A DNA stretch of 64,000 bases. Origin: Actinoplanes sp. SE50/110. Lineage in GTDB: Bacteria > Actinomycetota > Actinomycetes > Mycobacteriales > Micromonosporaceae. Below the pieces are notes generated by a model. The model was not told where the DNA came from. It saw only the letters and a program-made list of their open reading frames with translations, and ran no database searches. Shown here piece after piece: positions 43,689-51,025 of the stretch. Numbering within the stretch: position 1 is the first letter of the stretch; each line of letters opens with the position of its first letter. The position numbers and the translations under genes are program-made. The stretch is from NCBI RefSeq assembly GCF_900119315.1, contig NZ_LT827010.1, positions 408,001-472,000 of the forward strand. The letters run 5' to 3'.

Positions 43689-43863
43689 CAGCTTGAAATC
43701 CGGTGTCGTGGTGCAGCTTGGGATCCGGTGTCGTGGTGCAGCTTGAAATCCGGTGTCGTGGTGCAGCTTGGGATCCGGTGTCGTGGTGCAGCTTGAAATC
43801 CGGTGTCGTGGTGCAGCTTGGGATTCGGTGTCGTGGTGCAGCTTGGGATCCGGGGTTGTGGCG
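43689..43863. repeat. Seven tandem 25-bp repeats
   Basis: Each 25-bp unit starts CAGCTTG and contains ATCCGGTGTCGTGGTG. Two variants, AA or GG after CAGCTTG, alternate strictly for the first six copies, so the real period is 50 bp. The last copy decays (GGGGTTGTGGCG). The 25-bp period does not preserve frame. Preceding bases (43636-43688) hold further decayed copies of the GACCCCGGGGTCG core. There are no spacers, so this is not CRISPR. Confidence 0.9.
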
Positions 43864-43893
43864 CTGCACCACGACCCCGGGGTCGTGGTGCAG
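43864..43893. terminator. 30-bp perfect palindrome ending the repeat array
   Basis: CTGCACCACGACCCC is followed at once by its exact complement, with no loop base. It lies between the convergent oxidase-like and LPXTG genes, so it may serve as a bidirectional terminator, although there is no U-tract. Confidence 0.6.
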
Positions 43894-43926
43894 CGGGTGC
43901 CCGGGTGTGGGTGGCGGTGGTGGGTG

Positions 43927-45822
43927 TTACGGGGTCGGGCGGCGGCGACGGGTGCCGAGGAGAAAGGCGCAGAGGCCGCCGATGAGCAGGCCGGCGCCGG
44001 TGATGAACAGTGGGGCCGAGCGGGGGCCGGTTACCGGAAGGGTGCCGCCCTGGACTCCGGATTCCAGGGTGCGTTTGCCTTGTTCGGGGGCTACGGCGGC
44101 GGCTTCCAGGATGCCGACTCCCAGGTTGGCGATCACCGCGGATGATTCGTAGCCGGGGTTGCCGCGGTCCTTCGAGGAGTGTTGGGAGCGCAGGACGGCG
44201 ATCTTGATGGCAGTGGCTCGGGCGGCCAAGGCGTGGCCCTTCGATGCCTGCCGGACGTCACCCAGGGAGATACGGACGAGGGCTTGTCCGGCCGGAGCGC
44301 TCTCCAACACCGGGCCGCGGGCAACCGTTCCGCCGGCGTCAGGTCCGTTGCCGGCTCGGGTGGAGGTCTTGTCGGAGGACCGGGCCGAGGTTCCGGTACT
44401 GGAACCGGGGCCGGTGGTGGGGGAGGGAACGGGGAGATTCGGGATCGACGGCAGTGCCGGACCCCGGGACGGGAGGACCGGGACGGTGGCGGACTCCGTG
44501 GGCCGGGCTGCGTCGCTGACCGTGATGTCTGCGTGGTCGGTGGCCGTGCTCAACCGCGTACGCGGGAAATGCGGGCCGGAGATCTCGACGGCCGCGGGTT
44601 GATAGCGGACCTCGCCGCCGGTGGCGGCTGACATGGATACCTGCAGCGAGGGGGCGCGGAGGACCCGGACGTGGATCTCGCCGCCGGCCAGGGTGAACTC
44701 GGCGGCCCTGACGGTTGCCGAAGCGACCGCCTTCGCGGTGGTGCCGTGGCCGGTCAGGGCGGTGTTGCTGATGGTAGAGGACTTCGCCGGGACGCGGATC
44801 AGCTCGCCGGTGGCCCCGGTCAGCGTGACCCGGTCGAGGGCGGTCGCCGCGCGGGAGGTTTCGCCGGCGGTTGCGGCGCAGGCCATCGCGTCGGTCCAGC
44901 GGGCGTGGGCGGACAACGTCGTCGTGCCGGTCTGGATCGGGCCGAGACGTTCGGCGGCGGTGTGCTGCTCGACCGGTCCGGAGTGGGTCGGCGGCGTCTG
45001 CTGCAACACCTGCTCGGCGGCGGGAGCGCCGGCGACCCGGCCGTCCAGGGTCTGGGCAGCGGCGGCGGACTTCACCGGACCGTCGGCGATCATGACGCTT
45101 CGGGCGTCGCCGACCCCGACGCCGCCGATCACCTGTGTCGTGTCGCCGGCACCGGCGGTCGCCGGCCTCGTGTCGCCGTTGGCGTCGCCGCCGCCCGTGG
45201 CGCCGGGTTTGCCGAGCTCGATGCGGGCGTCGCGGTCGGCGTGGCTGCTGTCGAGGGCGTCAAGCCTCCAGCGGACCTCGCGGTTGTAGGCAGCGTCACG
45301 CTGCCAGCGGACGTCGCGGTTGCCGGCGGCGTCACGCTTCCAGCGGACGTCGCGGTTGCCGGCGGCGTCAAGGCCGGACCGGGCGCGGTGGCCGGGGTGG
45401 TAGGCCGCGGGGACGACGCCCGGTGCGGGCATGGCCGTGGCGTCGGATGTGTCCGCGCTGTCCGCGTCCTCTCCGGCGGCGGGGCTGTCCGGGCTGCCGC
45501 TGCCGGCGGTGGCGGCCGGATCGTCGGGGGTGAGCTGCTGCAGGACCTCGCCGGCGCTTTCCGTGGGGGCGATCGACGGGCGTTCGCCGCTGTCGTGGCG
45601 TGGCAGGCCGGCGCCGTGATCCCGGTTCGGCGTGGGGCGCAGGTCGAGTCGTTCGATGCGGAGCAGTTCGGCCTCGGACTGGGCGGCATAGCGGTGGGCT
45701 TGCTGGCACGGTGCCGGGGCGGGGGCGAGTGTCGATGCGGCATGCGCGGGCAGGGGCGCGGTGAGCGTGCTCGCGAACCCGAGCGCAGCGACGCTGGCGG
45801 CCAGCGACCTGGCGGGTGTCAT
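43927..45822 (-). CDS. LPXTG-anchored secreted wall protein with NRDVRW repeats
   Basis: The product is about 631 residues. A Sec signal (MTPARSLAASV... ending AHA) opens the protein, and the C-terminus has the sortase motif L-P-V-T-G, a hydrophobic helix and a basic RRRRP tail. Near residues 155-195 a 12-residue unit (consensus RDAAGNRDVRW) repeats three times. The middle is rich in Ala/Gly/Thr, with a few beta-type segments. The protein should be exported and linked to peptidoglycan by a sortase, none of which is in the window. AAAGGA lies before ATG 45822. Function is unknown, perhaps adhesion or envelope structure. Confidence 0.82.
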   Translation of the reverse strand: MTPARSLAASVAALGFASTLTAPLPAHAASTLAPAPAPCQQAHRYAAQSEAELLRIERLDLRPTPNRDHGAGLPRHDSGERPSIAPTESAGEVLQQLTPDDPAATAGSGSPDSPAAGEDADSADTSDATAMPAPGVVPAAYHPGHRARSGLDAAGNRDVRWKRDAAGNRDVRWQRDAAYNREVRWRLDALDSSHADRDARIELGKPGATGGGDANGDTRPATAGAGDTTQVIGGVGVGDARSVMIADGPVKSAAAAQTLDGRVAGAPAAEQVLQQTPPTHSGPVEQHTAAERLGPIQTGTTTLSAHARWTDAMACAATAGETSRAATALDRVTLTGATGELIRVPAKSSTISNTALTGHGTTAKAVASATVRAAEFTLAGGEIHVRVLRAPSLQVSMSAATGGEVRYQPAAVEISGPHFPRTRLSTATDHADITVSDAARPTESATVPVLPSRGPALPSIPNLPVPSPTTGPGSSTGTSARSSDKTSTRAGNGPDAGGTVARGPVLESAPAGQALVRISLGDVRQASKGHALAARATAIKIAVLRSQHSSKDRGNPGYESSAVIANLGVGILEAAAVAPEQGKRTLESGVQGGTLPVTGPRSAPLFITGAGLLIGGLCAFLLGTRRRRPTP

Positions 45823-45869
45823 GGCAAGTCCTTTCGAGGCGGGGGCAGGCAAGGCGGGGCAGGCAAGGC

Positions 45870-45929
45870 GGGACGAGACGGGGCGGGACGAGACGGGGCG
45901 GGACGAGACGGGGCGGGACGAGACGGGGC
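45870..45929. repeat. Four perfect 15-bp tandem repeats in the LPXTG gene leader
   Basis: GGGACGAGACGGGGC is repeated four times without change, 48-107 bp upstream of the LPXTG start codon (which reads leftwards). Copy number changes would alter promoter or leader spacing. From here to 46153 I see no gene; the G/A-rich sequence continues and includes the promoter of ricT. Confidence 0.8.
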
Positions 45930-46166
45930 GAAGCCTCGTGGCAGGGCAAGGCGGCGGCGGGGCGGTGTCAGGGCAGGGCGGAGGCGGGCGGGTGAAGCCG
46001 GGATGGTGCTGGCGGTGCGGCGTCTACGGGACTGGCCAACGAGGGTCGATTGGGGCGGTTGCGCAGCATCTATGCGACAACCCGCCCGGGTAGTTCAAAA
46101 CCGGCATTTGGTACGCGGCAGCCGCAGTGTCGTCGGCACCGGTCCCGGGGTCGTAGGGTTGATCCC

Positions 46167-47009
46167 ATGGGCATGCTGTGCGCGGTCAGCTTCAACCGGT
46201 ATGGCCGCCTCTACTACCTCGACCCGGGTGAGTTCAGCCCGTCGGTCGGCGACCGGGTCTTGGTCCCGACCGATGACGGTCCCGAGGTGGCGGAGTGCGT
46301 CTGGCCGCCGCAATGGGTCAGCGAGGAGACCGACGGTTTTCCCAAGATCCTCGGCCTGGCGGTGGACGACGATCTGCGCCGCGACGAGCTGCTCCGCAAG
46401 CGCAAGGCGGAGGCCAAGGTCGCCGCCAAAAAGTTGATCAAGGCGCACGAGCTGCCGATGAAGGTGGTCGCCGTCGATCATGTCCTGGATCCGGCCGGGG
46501 CGAACGGGGACCGGACGACGATCTATTTCACCGCCCCGCACCGCGTGGATTTCCGGTCGCTGGTCCGTGACCTGGGTGCCACCCTGCACTGCCGGGTGGA
46601 GCTGCGCCAGCTCTCCGCGCGGGATTCGGCCCGGGTGCAGGGCGGCATCGGTTCGTGCGGGCGGGATCTGTGCTGCGCCACGTTCCTCACCGACTTCGAG
46701 CCGGTCACCATCCGGATGGCGAAGGATCAGGATCTGCCGCTGAATCCGCTGCGCATCTCGGGCGCGTGCGGCCGTCTGATGTGCTGCCTGAAATATGAGC
46801 ACCCGCTGTATTCGGGAAGCAGCGACACGTATCCGCGCCCGGGCGAACGGGTGAAGACGGCCGACGGCGCCGAGGGGCGTGTCGTGGCCCGCCACCCGCC
46901 GTCGGAGTCGGTCACCGTCCGCGGGATCGAGGACGGCCAGCTGCGCCGCTGCCCGGTCGCCGACGTCTGTGGTTCACGCCGCGCCTATGAGTCGGGCGGA
47001 AATCAGTAG
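46167..47009 (+). CDS. ricT: PSP1-domain protein, RicT-like
   Basis: This 280-residue protein is of the stage 0 sporulation/PSP1 family. The signatures are S-C-G-R-D-L-C-C-A-T-F and A-C-G-R-L-M-C-C-L-K-Y-E in the C-terminal half, both Cys-rich, and the F-T-A-P-x-R-V-D-F-R core. In Bacillus the RicA-F-T complex binds Fe-S clusters and acts in RNA processing; in actinobacteria the partners are unclear. TAGGGT lies 7 nt before ATG 46167, so it is leaderless. It normally sits next to holB; here a 5-kb insert separates the two. Confidence 0.92.
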   Translation: MGMLCAVSFNRYGRLYYLDPGEFSPSVGDRVLVPTDDGPEVAECVWPPQWVSEETDGFPKILGLAVDDDLRRDELLRKRKAEAKVAAKKLIKAHELPMKVVAVDHVLDPAGANGDRTTIYFTAPHRVDFRSLVRDLGATLHCRVELRQLSARDSARVQGGIGSCGRDLCCATFLTDFEPVTIRMAKDQDLPLNPLRISGACGRLMCCLKYEHPLYSGSSDTYPRPGERVKTADGAEGRVVARHPPSESVTVRGIEDGQLRRCPVADVCGSRRAYESGGNQ

Positions 47010-47013
47010 AAGG

Positions 47014-47298
47014 TCATGCGGCGCCTTCAGCGACCAACGTCCCGTCGACGTAGGCGCGGACCGGCTGTTGCCGGAATGCGGAGAAGAGCAGAGCCCGGCG
47101 TTTCTCGATGGTGACGGCATGCTGTTCGCTGGTGCCCACCGTGAGGTTGTACCTCTTGACCACGCTGAACGACAGAAGCTGAACGGTGCGCAAGGCGACG
47201 ACTCCGTCGACGGTGATCTTGACGCCGCCCCAGAACTTGCTGAAATAGAACTCGACAACGTGCCGTTCGGTCACGCCGACTTCGAAGGTCATCCGCAC
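47014..47298 (-). CDS. Small conserved hypothetical protein, beta-rich
   Basis: This protein of about 94 residues has alternating hydrophobic strands (HVVEFYFSKFWGGVKITVDG, VKRYNLTVG) and ends in RAYVDGTLVAEGAA. No signal or membrane helix is obvious. The start I prefer, GTG 47298, has TACAGT exactly 7 nt upstream (leaderless); ATG 47316 would lack both a -10 at that distance and a ribosome site. It lies between ricT and the WXG-like gene, in the opposite direction to both. Family not recognised. Confidence 0.6.
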   Translation of the reverse strand: MRMTFEVGVTERHVVEFYFSKFWGGVKITVDGVVALRTVQLLSFSVVKRYNLTVGTSEQHAVTIEKRRALLFSAFRQQPVRAYVDGTLVAEGAA

Positions 47299-47428
47299 GA
47301 AAGTTACTGTACGCATCCGAGCCGCGGTTGGGTCGTATATGCGACAGTACGATCCGGATCTACGCCATACGCATTGGTCATGGGCTATACCCATCAGCGA
47401 AGCCGGTAACCAGTGATCGGGGGCACGC

Positions 47429-48556
47429 GTGAGGTTCTGGGTCGACATCCCCGCGGCGCGTGGCCTGCCGTCCGCGTTCCGGCGGATGGAGCAGGACGCG
47501 AAGGCGGCCCAGGACTACGTGAAGGCCAACACCGCGTTGAATTACGGCCATGGGCTCCTTGCTCAGGCTCGGGGCAGTCACCAGGCGATCGTCGATCATC
47601 TGCACACCTATCTGCATCGGATCGAATACGACGTCGCCTTCTGCGGCGCGGCCATGATCACCTCGGCGTTGAACTGGTACGACAACACCGACCGGGAGAA
47701 CGCCGGAAAGCTCGACGACTCCTGGCCGGGCGCCACCGTCGATCGCACCGAGCTCGGCCCGTACTCCTACGACACCCCGGGCGGCGCGCAGGCCTTCACC
47801 GACCGGTTCGAGCCGCAGGCCCGGCTGACCGCGCTGCCCGACTACGACAACACCGACGAGTATCGGTACGCGCCGGCCGTAGGGGACGCCGCGAGTCCCA
47901 CCTCGGGGATCCGCGACACGATCTGGGGAGCGACCTGGCTTGCCGCGAAGATCGGCGTGTTCGACCGGCCGTACGACGTCTTCGAGGAGTGGACGAAGCC
48001 ACTCGCCGGTGACTGGACTGGCGTGCGTCAATGCGCCGACGTCTTCAACAATGTCGCGCTGGCCGTCCGGGACATGGGTGAGAACTCGCGATGGCACGCG
48101 CTCGGCGTCGACGCGGTATGGGGTGGCAACGGGGCCGACGCATTGATCGTCAATTGCTGGACCAACGGCAAGAAGATGATCGAATGGACGCCTTTGTTGC
48201 AGGAGACCGCGGACCGATATCAGACCTCCGCGGAAGCGATGTTCGAGATCGGCAAGGTAGTAGGGTCCCTGATCATGGACCTCAGCGATGCCGCGATGGT
48301 TTTCGCGGCCGCGATGACCGGCGCCGGAGGGACCCCGGAGGCCGGTATCGGCCCCCTGGTCCTGGGCGGTGCGTCCCTCTACGAGGCCTACAGGATGTGG
48401 GACATCACCAAGGAGATCATGGATCTCATGGGGCGCGCGGATGCGGCCAGCAGCGCGGTCGCCTCGGCGGCCGGAGATCTCGGCTTCATCGGGAGTCTGG
48501 GCCCGATCGCCGATCTTCCGCCGACGGCCACCGTGCCCGACCTTCCGATGCGCTAG
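47429..48556 (+). CDS. Large WXG-like type VII secretion candidate, 375 residues
   Basis: This is a helical protein with long amphipathic helices. It contains a W-P-G near residue 100 and D-A-V-W-G-G-N-G-A-D-A-L near residue 230, the latter in a context resembling the WXG turn. A Gly/Ala-rich hydrophobic segment (about 285-315) could be a membrane-active helix. Cysteines and acidic residues are scattered. GTG 47429 follows GGGGG. The next gene lies 9 bp downstream in the same direction, which suggests a secreted effector with a partner or immunity-like protein (inference). No catalytic motif is seen. Confidence 0.6.
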   Translation: MRFWVDIPAARGLPSAFRRMEQDAKAAQDYVKANTALNYGHGLLAQARGSHQAIVDHLHTYLHRIEYDVAFCGAAMITSALNWYDNTDRENAGKLDDSWPGATVDRTELGPYSYDTPGGAQAFTDRFEPQARLTALPDYDNTDEYRYAPAVGDAASPTSGIRDTIWGATWLAAKIGVFDRPYDVFEEWTKPLAGDWTGVRQCADVFNNVALAVRDMGENSRWHALGVDAVWGGNGADALIVNCWTNGKKMIEWTPLLQETADRYQTSAEAMFEIGKVVGSLIMDLSDAAMVFAAAMTGAGGTPEAGIGPLVLGGASLYEAYRMWDITKEIMDLMGRADAASSAVASAAGDLGFIGSLGPIADLPPTATVPDLPMR

Positions 48557-48565
48557 GGGAGCGAC

Positions 48566-48958
48566 ATGCCCGACGATGACGCGGCAGATCCCCGCGAGCT
48601 GCTGGCGGCGTTCGACGCCAGCCCGTACGGCGTCGTGCTCGGCGATGACCTGCGCCGCCGGCGGCTCGTCTTCGAAGCCCTGGCGCAGAGCGAGGACGCG
48701 ATGACCCGCGAGGTCGGCGAGCAGCTCTTCACCGGCGCGATCGAGCCGCGCGAAGTGCTGCGGAGCTCGGCCTACCGGGAGTTCGTCCGCGACGCCCTGG
48801 TGCGAGGCGAGAAGATGGACATCAAGGAATTGGGCGTACGACTGGACGCGCTCACCCGGTCGGGCGCCCTGACCGGAGATCTGGAACGCGACTCCCGCGC
48901 ACAGGCCGACCCGAAGCCGGGCGGCAGGCGGCCCGCGGACGGCGACGACCGCCGGTGA
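48566..48958 (+). CDS. Small acidic protein paired with the WXG-like gene
   Basis: This 130-residue helical protein has no signal peptide. The ATG at 48566 follows GGGGAG, only 9 bp after the preceding stop, so both come from one mRNA. The C-terminal ~30 residues are hydrophilic and probably disordered. It may be a chaperone, antitoxin or partner of the 375-residue protein. No family is recognised. Confidence 0.6.
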   Translation: MPDDDAADPRELLAAFDASPYGVVLGDDLRRRRLVFEALAQSEDAMTREVGEQLFTGAIEPREVLRSSAYREFVRDALVRGEKMDIKELGVRLDALTRSGALTGDLERDSRAQADPKPGGRRPADGDDRR

Positions 48959-49033
48959 CGGTCGTCGGCGGCGGTGTCCGCTGCCTCGGCGCGGCCTGTT
49001 CCGCAACACCTCCCCTTTCCCCGGAGACGGGCC

Positions 49034-50779
49034 TCAGCTGATGATGATCGGCGGCTCGATGTGCTGGACGTCGAGCGGCTGCTCGGGGCGCAGCCACGGC
49101 GCGTGCGGCTCGCCGTCCGGGTCGGCGGACCACCGGTGGCAGATCCGGTCGACGCCCAGCGGGTGGATGGTCAGCGTGCCGGCCGCGTCGATGTGCAGCC
49201 GCAGGAAACTCTTCGCGTCCTCGATGCCCTGGCCCGCGTACAACTCGTTGAAATTGACGTCGAACATGCTGGCAATCACCAGGTAGAGCGCGAGCACCTG
49301 GGTGGCCACCAGGCCGATCACCGGACCGTAGAGGACCGCCGCCACCGCGAACGGGCCGGGCCACGCCCACTCCTGGAAGGGCAGCCGCAGCCAGACCCAG
49401 GCACCGGCGGCGGCCAGGCCGATCTGGGCCAGGCCGTGCAGCACGCCGAGGATCCAGTGGCGGGCGTGTTTCGCCGACGCGGCGCCCGGCGGTTTCGCGA
49501 ACAACACCGTGCCCAGCATGATCAGCACCAGCATGAGCAGCAGCGGGATGCTGAACAGCCGCTGGATGATGCCGCCCTGGCTGGCCGCGCCGGCCATCGC
49601 CAGCATGGTCAGCGTGTGGATGATGCCCAGCATGGTGGCGAAGCCGGCGTTGCGCCGCGGCACCCGGCGGAAAGCGCCCCAGCCCAGCCGGCGGGAGGCC
49701 GCCGGGGCCGGGAAGCGGGCCGCGAGGTCGTAGACCCGGCTGAGGCTGCGGCTGCGGGTCAGCGTCTCGCGCGGCGGCACGACCAATTGCTCCGGCAGGT
49801 TGTGGGTGCCCAGCAGATAGGCTCCGCCACCACCGCAGGTGATCAGCTCGCGTTGCTCGCCGGTGTACCGCGCGTAGTGGTGCAGATCGCCGGAGACCAG
49901 CACCCGGACCTGCGCCCGGGTCGGCGCGAGAATGGTCCGCAGGAAGTAGTCGACCGCGTCGTACGCCTCCGGGTCGTTTCTCGCTTTCACCCAGGTGGGA
50001 GACGGGGTCATCAGGATGATCCGGTCATCCGGGGTGACCTCACGGGCGGCCTTCTCGAAATAGAGCAGCTGTGGATCGTCGATGTACGCCCCGAACTGCT
50101 CGTCGACCGCGAACAACCACCAGTTGTTCGGCAGCTTGACCGCGAAATAGGACCGGCGCTGCTCGGTGCGCCAGCCGCCGATGAATCCGTCTTTGCGGCG
50201 GGCGAACAGGCGCAGGAACGCGGTCAGCCCGTCATACCAGTCGTGGTTGCCGGGCAGGGCGAACAGCGTGGGCCGCGGCTCGCCGGCCGGCGCCTCCGGC
50301 AGCGCCGCCCGATAGGGCCCCTTCATCCGGCTCTCGTAGCCGTCGCCGCTGGCCAGCGGATAGACCTGGTCGCCGCCCATCAGCAGCAGCCGGCCCCGGG
50401 GCAGCGCGGCCCCGTCCACGGTCAGCCGCGGCTGGGCCAGCAACCAGGCGATCGAATACGTCGCGTCGAAGCCGTCACCGAGGTCGGCGACGTAATCCAG
50501 CCAGATCTCGCCGTCAGCGGTGGCGGAGTGGTCGAAGAAGTCGGCGTCCAGCGCGTTCTGCAGCTCGCGCTTGTCCATGTACGCCCCGAAGAGGATCGCC
50601 AGCAGCGCGCGCAGACCGGTGCTGAGCAGCAGCAGCGGCGCCAGCCAGCCGATCGGCTGCTTCGGCGTGAAGCCCAGCTCCTGCGGATCCATGCTGGTCG
50701 GCCGGGTGGGCACGGTGTGCTCGGCCCCGGACCAACCGGCCGGCGGGGGAACGACAGGCATCGACTTATCGTCCGTCAC
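49034..50779 (-). CDS. Metallophosphoesterase with membrane helices
   Basis: This protein of about 581 residues has a calcineurin-like phosphoesterase core: G-G-D-Q-V-Y, G-N-H-D-W-Y-D-G and S-G-D-L-H-H-Y provide metal ligands. One helix near residue 50 and a cluster of four or five helices in the C-terminal half place it in the membrane. The substrate could be a nucleotide, a phospholipid or a teichoic-type polymer; unknown. GTG 50779 has TAATGT 7 nt upstream (leaderless pattern); ATG 50809 would lie upstream of that element. It is divergent from tRNA-Thr. Confidence 0.85.
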   Translation of the reverse strand: MTDDKSMPVVPPPAGWSGAEHTVPTRPTSMDPQELGFTPKQPIGWLAPLLLLSTGLRALLAILFGAYMDKRELQNALDADFFDHSATADGEIWLDYVADLGDGFDATYSIAWLLAQPRLTVDGAALPRGRLLLMGGDQVYPLASGDGYESRMKGPYRAALPEAPAGEPRPTLFALPGNHDWYDGLTAFLRLFARRKDGFIGGWRTEQRRSYFAVKLPNNWWLFAVDEQFGAYIDDPQLLYFEKAAREVTPDDRIILMTPSPTWVKARNDPEAYDAVDYFLRTILAPTRAQVRVLVSGDLHHYARYTGEQRELITCGGGGAYLLGTHNLPEQLVVPPRETLTRSRSLSRVYDLAARFPAPAASRRLGWGAFRRVPRRNAGFATMLGIIHTLTMLAMAGAASQGGIIQRLFSIPLLLMLVLIMLGTVLFAKPPGAASAKHARHWILGVLHGLAQIGLAAAGAWVWLRLPFQEWAWPGPFAVAAVLYGPVIGLVATQVLALYLVIASMFDVNFNELYAGQGIEDAKSFLRLHIDAAGTLTIHPLGVDRICHRWSADPDGEPHAPWLRPEQPLDVQHIEPPIIIS

Positions 50780-50877
50780 AGAAGGCACATTAGCCCCGGG
50801 GTACGACATCGGCTGCCCGCCGACTTCCCGCCCTCCCGCCGAGCCGAGCCGGCGATGTCGTACACTTGGGAACCGTT

Positions 50878-50951
50878 GCCGCCTTAGCTCAGTCGGCTAG
50901 AGCGACGCACTCGTAATGCGTAGGTCGACGGTTCGATTCCGTCAGGCGGCT
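50878..50951 (+). tRNA. tRNA-Thr (anticodon CGT)
   Basis: The cloverleaf fits: acceptor arms GCCGCCT (50878-50884) and AGGCGGC (50944-50950), D stem GCTC/GAGC, anticodon stem ACGCA/TGCGT with loop CTCGTAA, and T arm with GTTCGATTCC. Anticodon CGT (50912-50914) reads ACG. CCA is not encoded. A TACACT at 50861-50866 is a likely -10. Confidence 0.95.
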
Positions 50952-50958
50952 CAGATGA

Positions 50959-50990
50959 CGCGCCGGCCAACAGTCCTGTTGGCCGGCGCG
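50959..50990 (+). terminator. Strong terminator after tRNA-Thr
   Basis: Fourteen-bp arms, CGCGCCGGCCAACA and its complement, surround a 4-nt GTCC loop and are followed by TTCTTCTTCTCTGTTCT. Confidence 0.92.
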
Positions 50991-51025
50991 TTCTTCTTCT
51001 CTGTTCTGGGCGTGACCCGGTCCGA

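Noticed and set aside
43689-43863. CRISPR array
   Set aside because: The units are contiguous with no unique spacers, and no cas genes are present.
50878-50951. tRNA-Thr as an attachment site for an island carrying the toxin
   Set aside because: I found no second copy of the tRNA 3' end and no integrase gene in the window.
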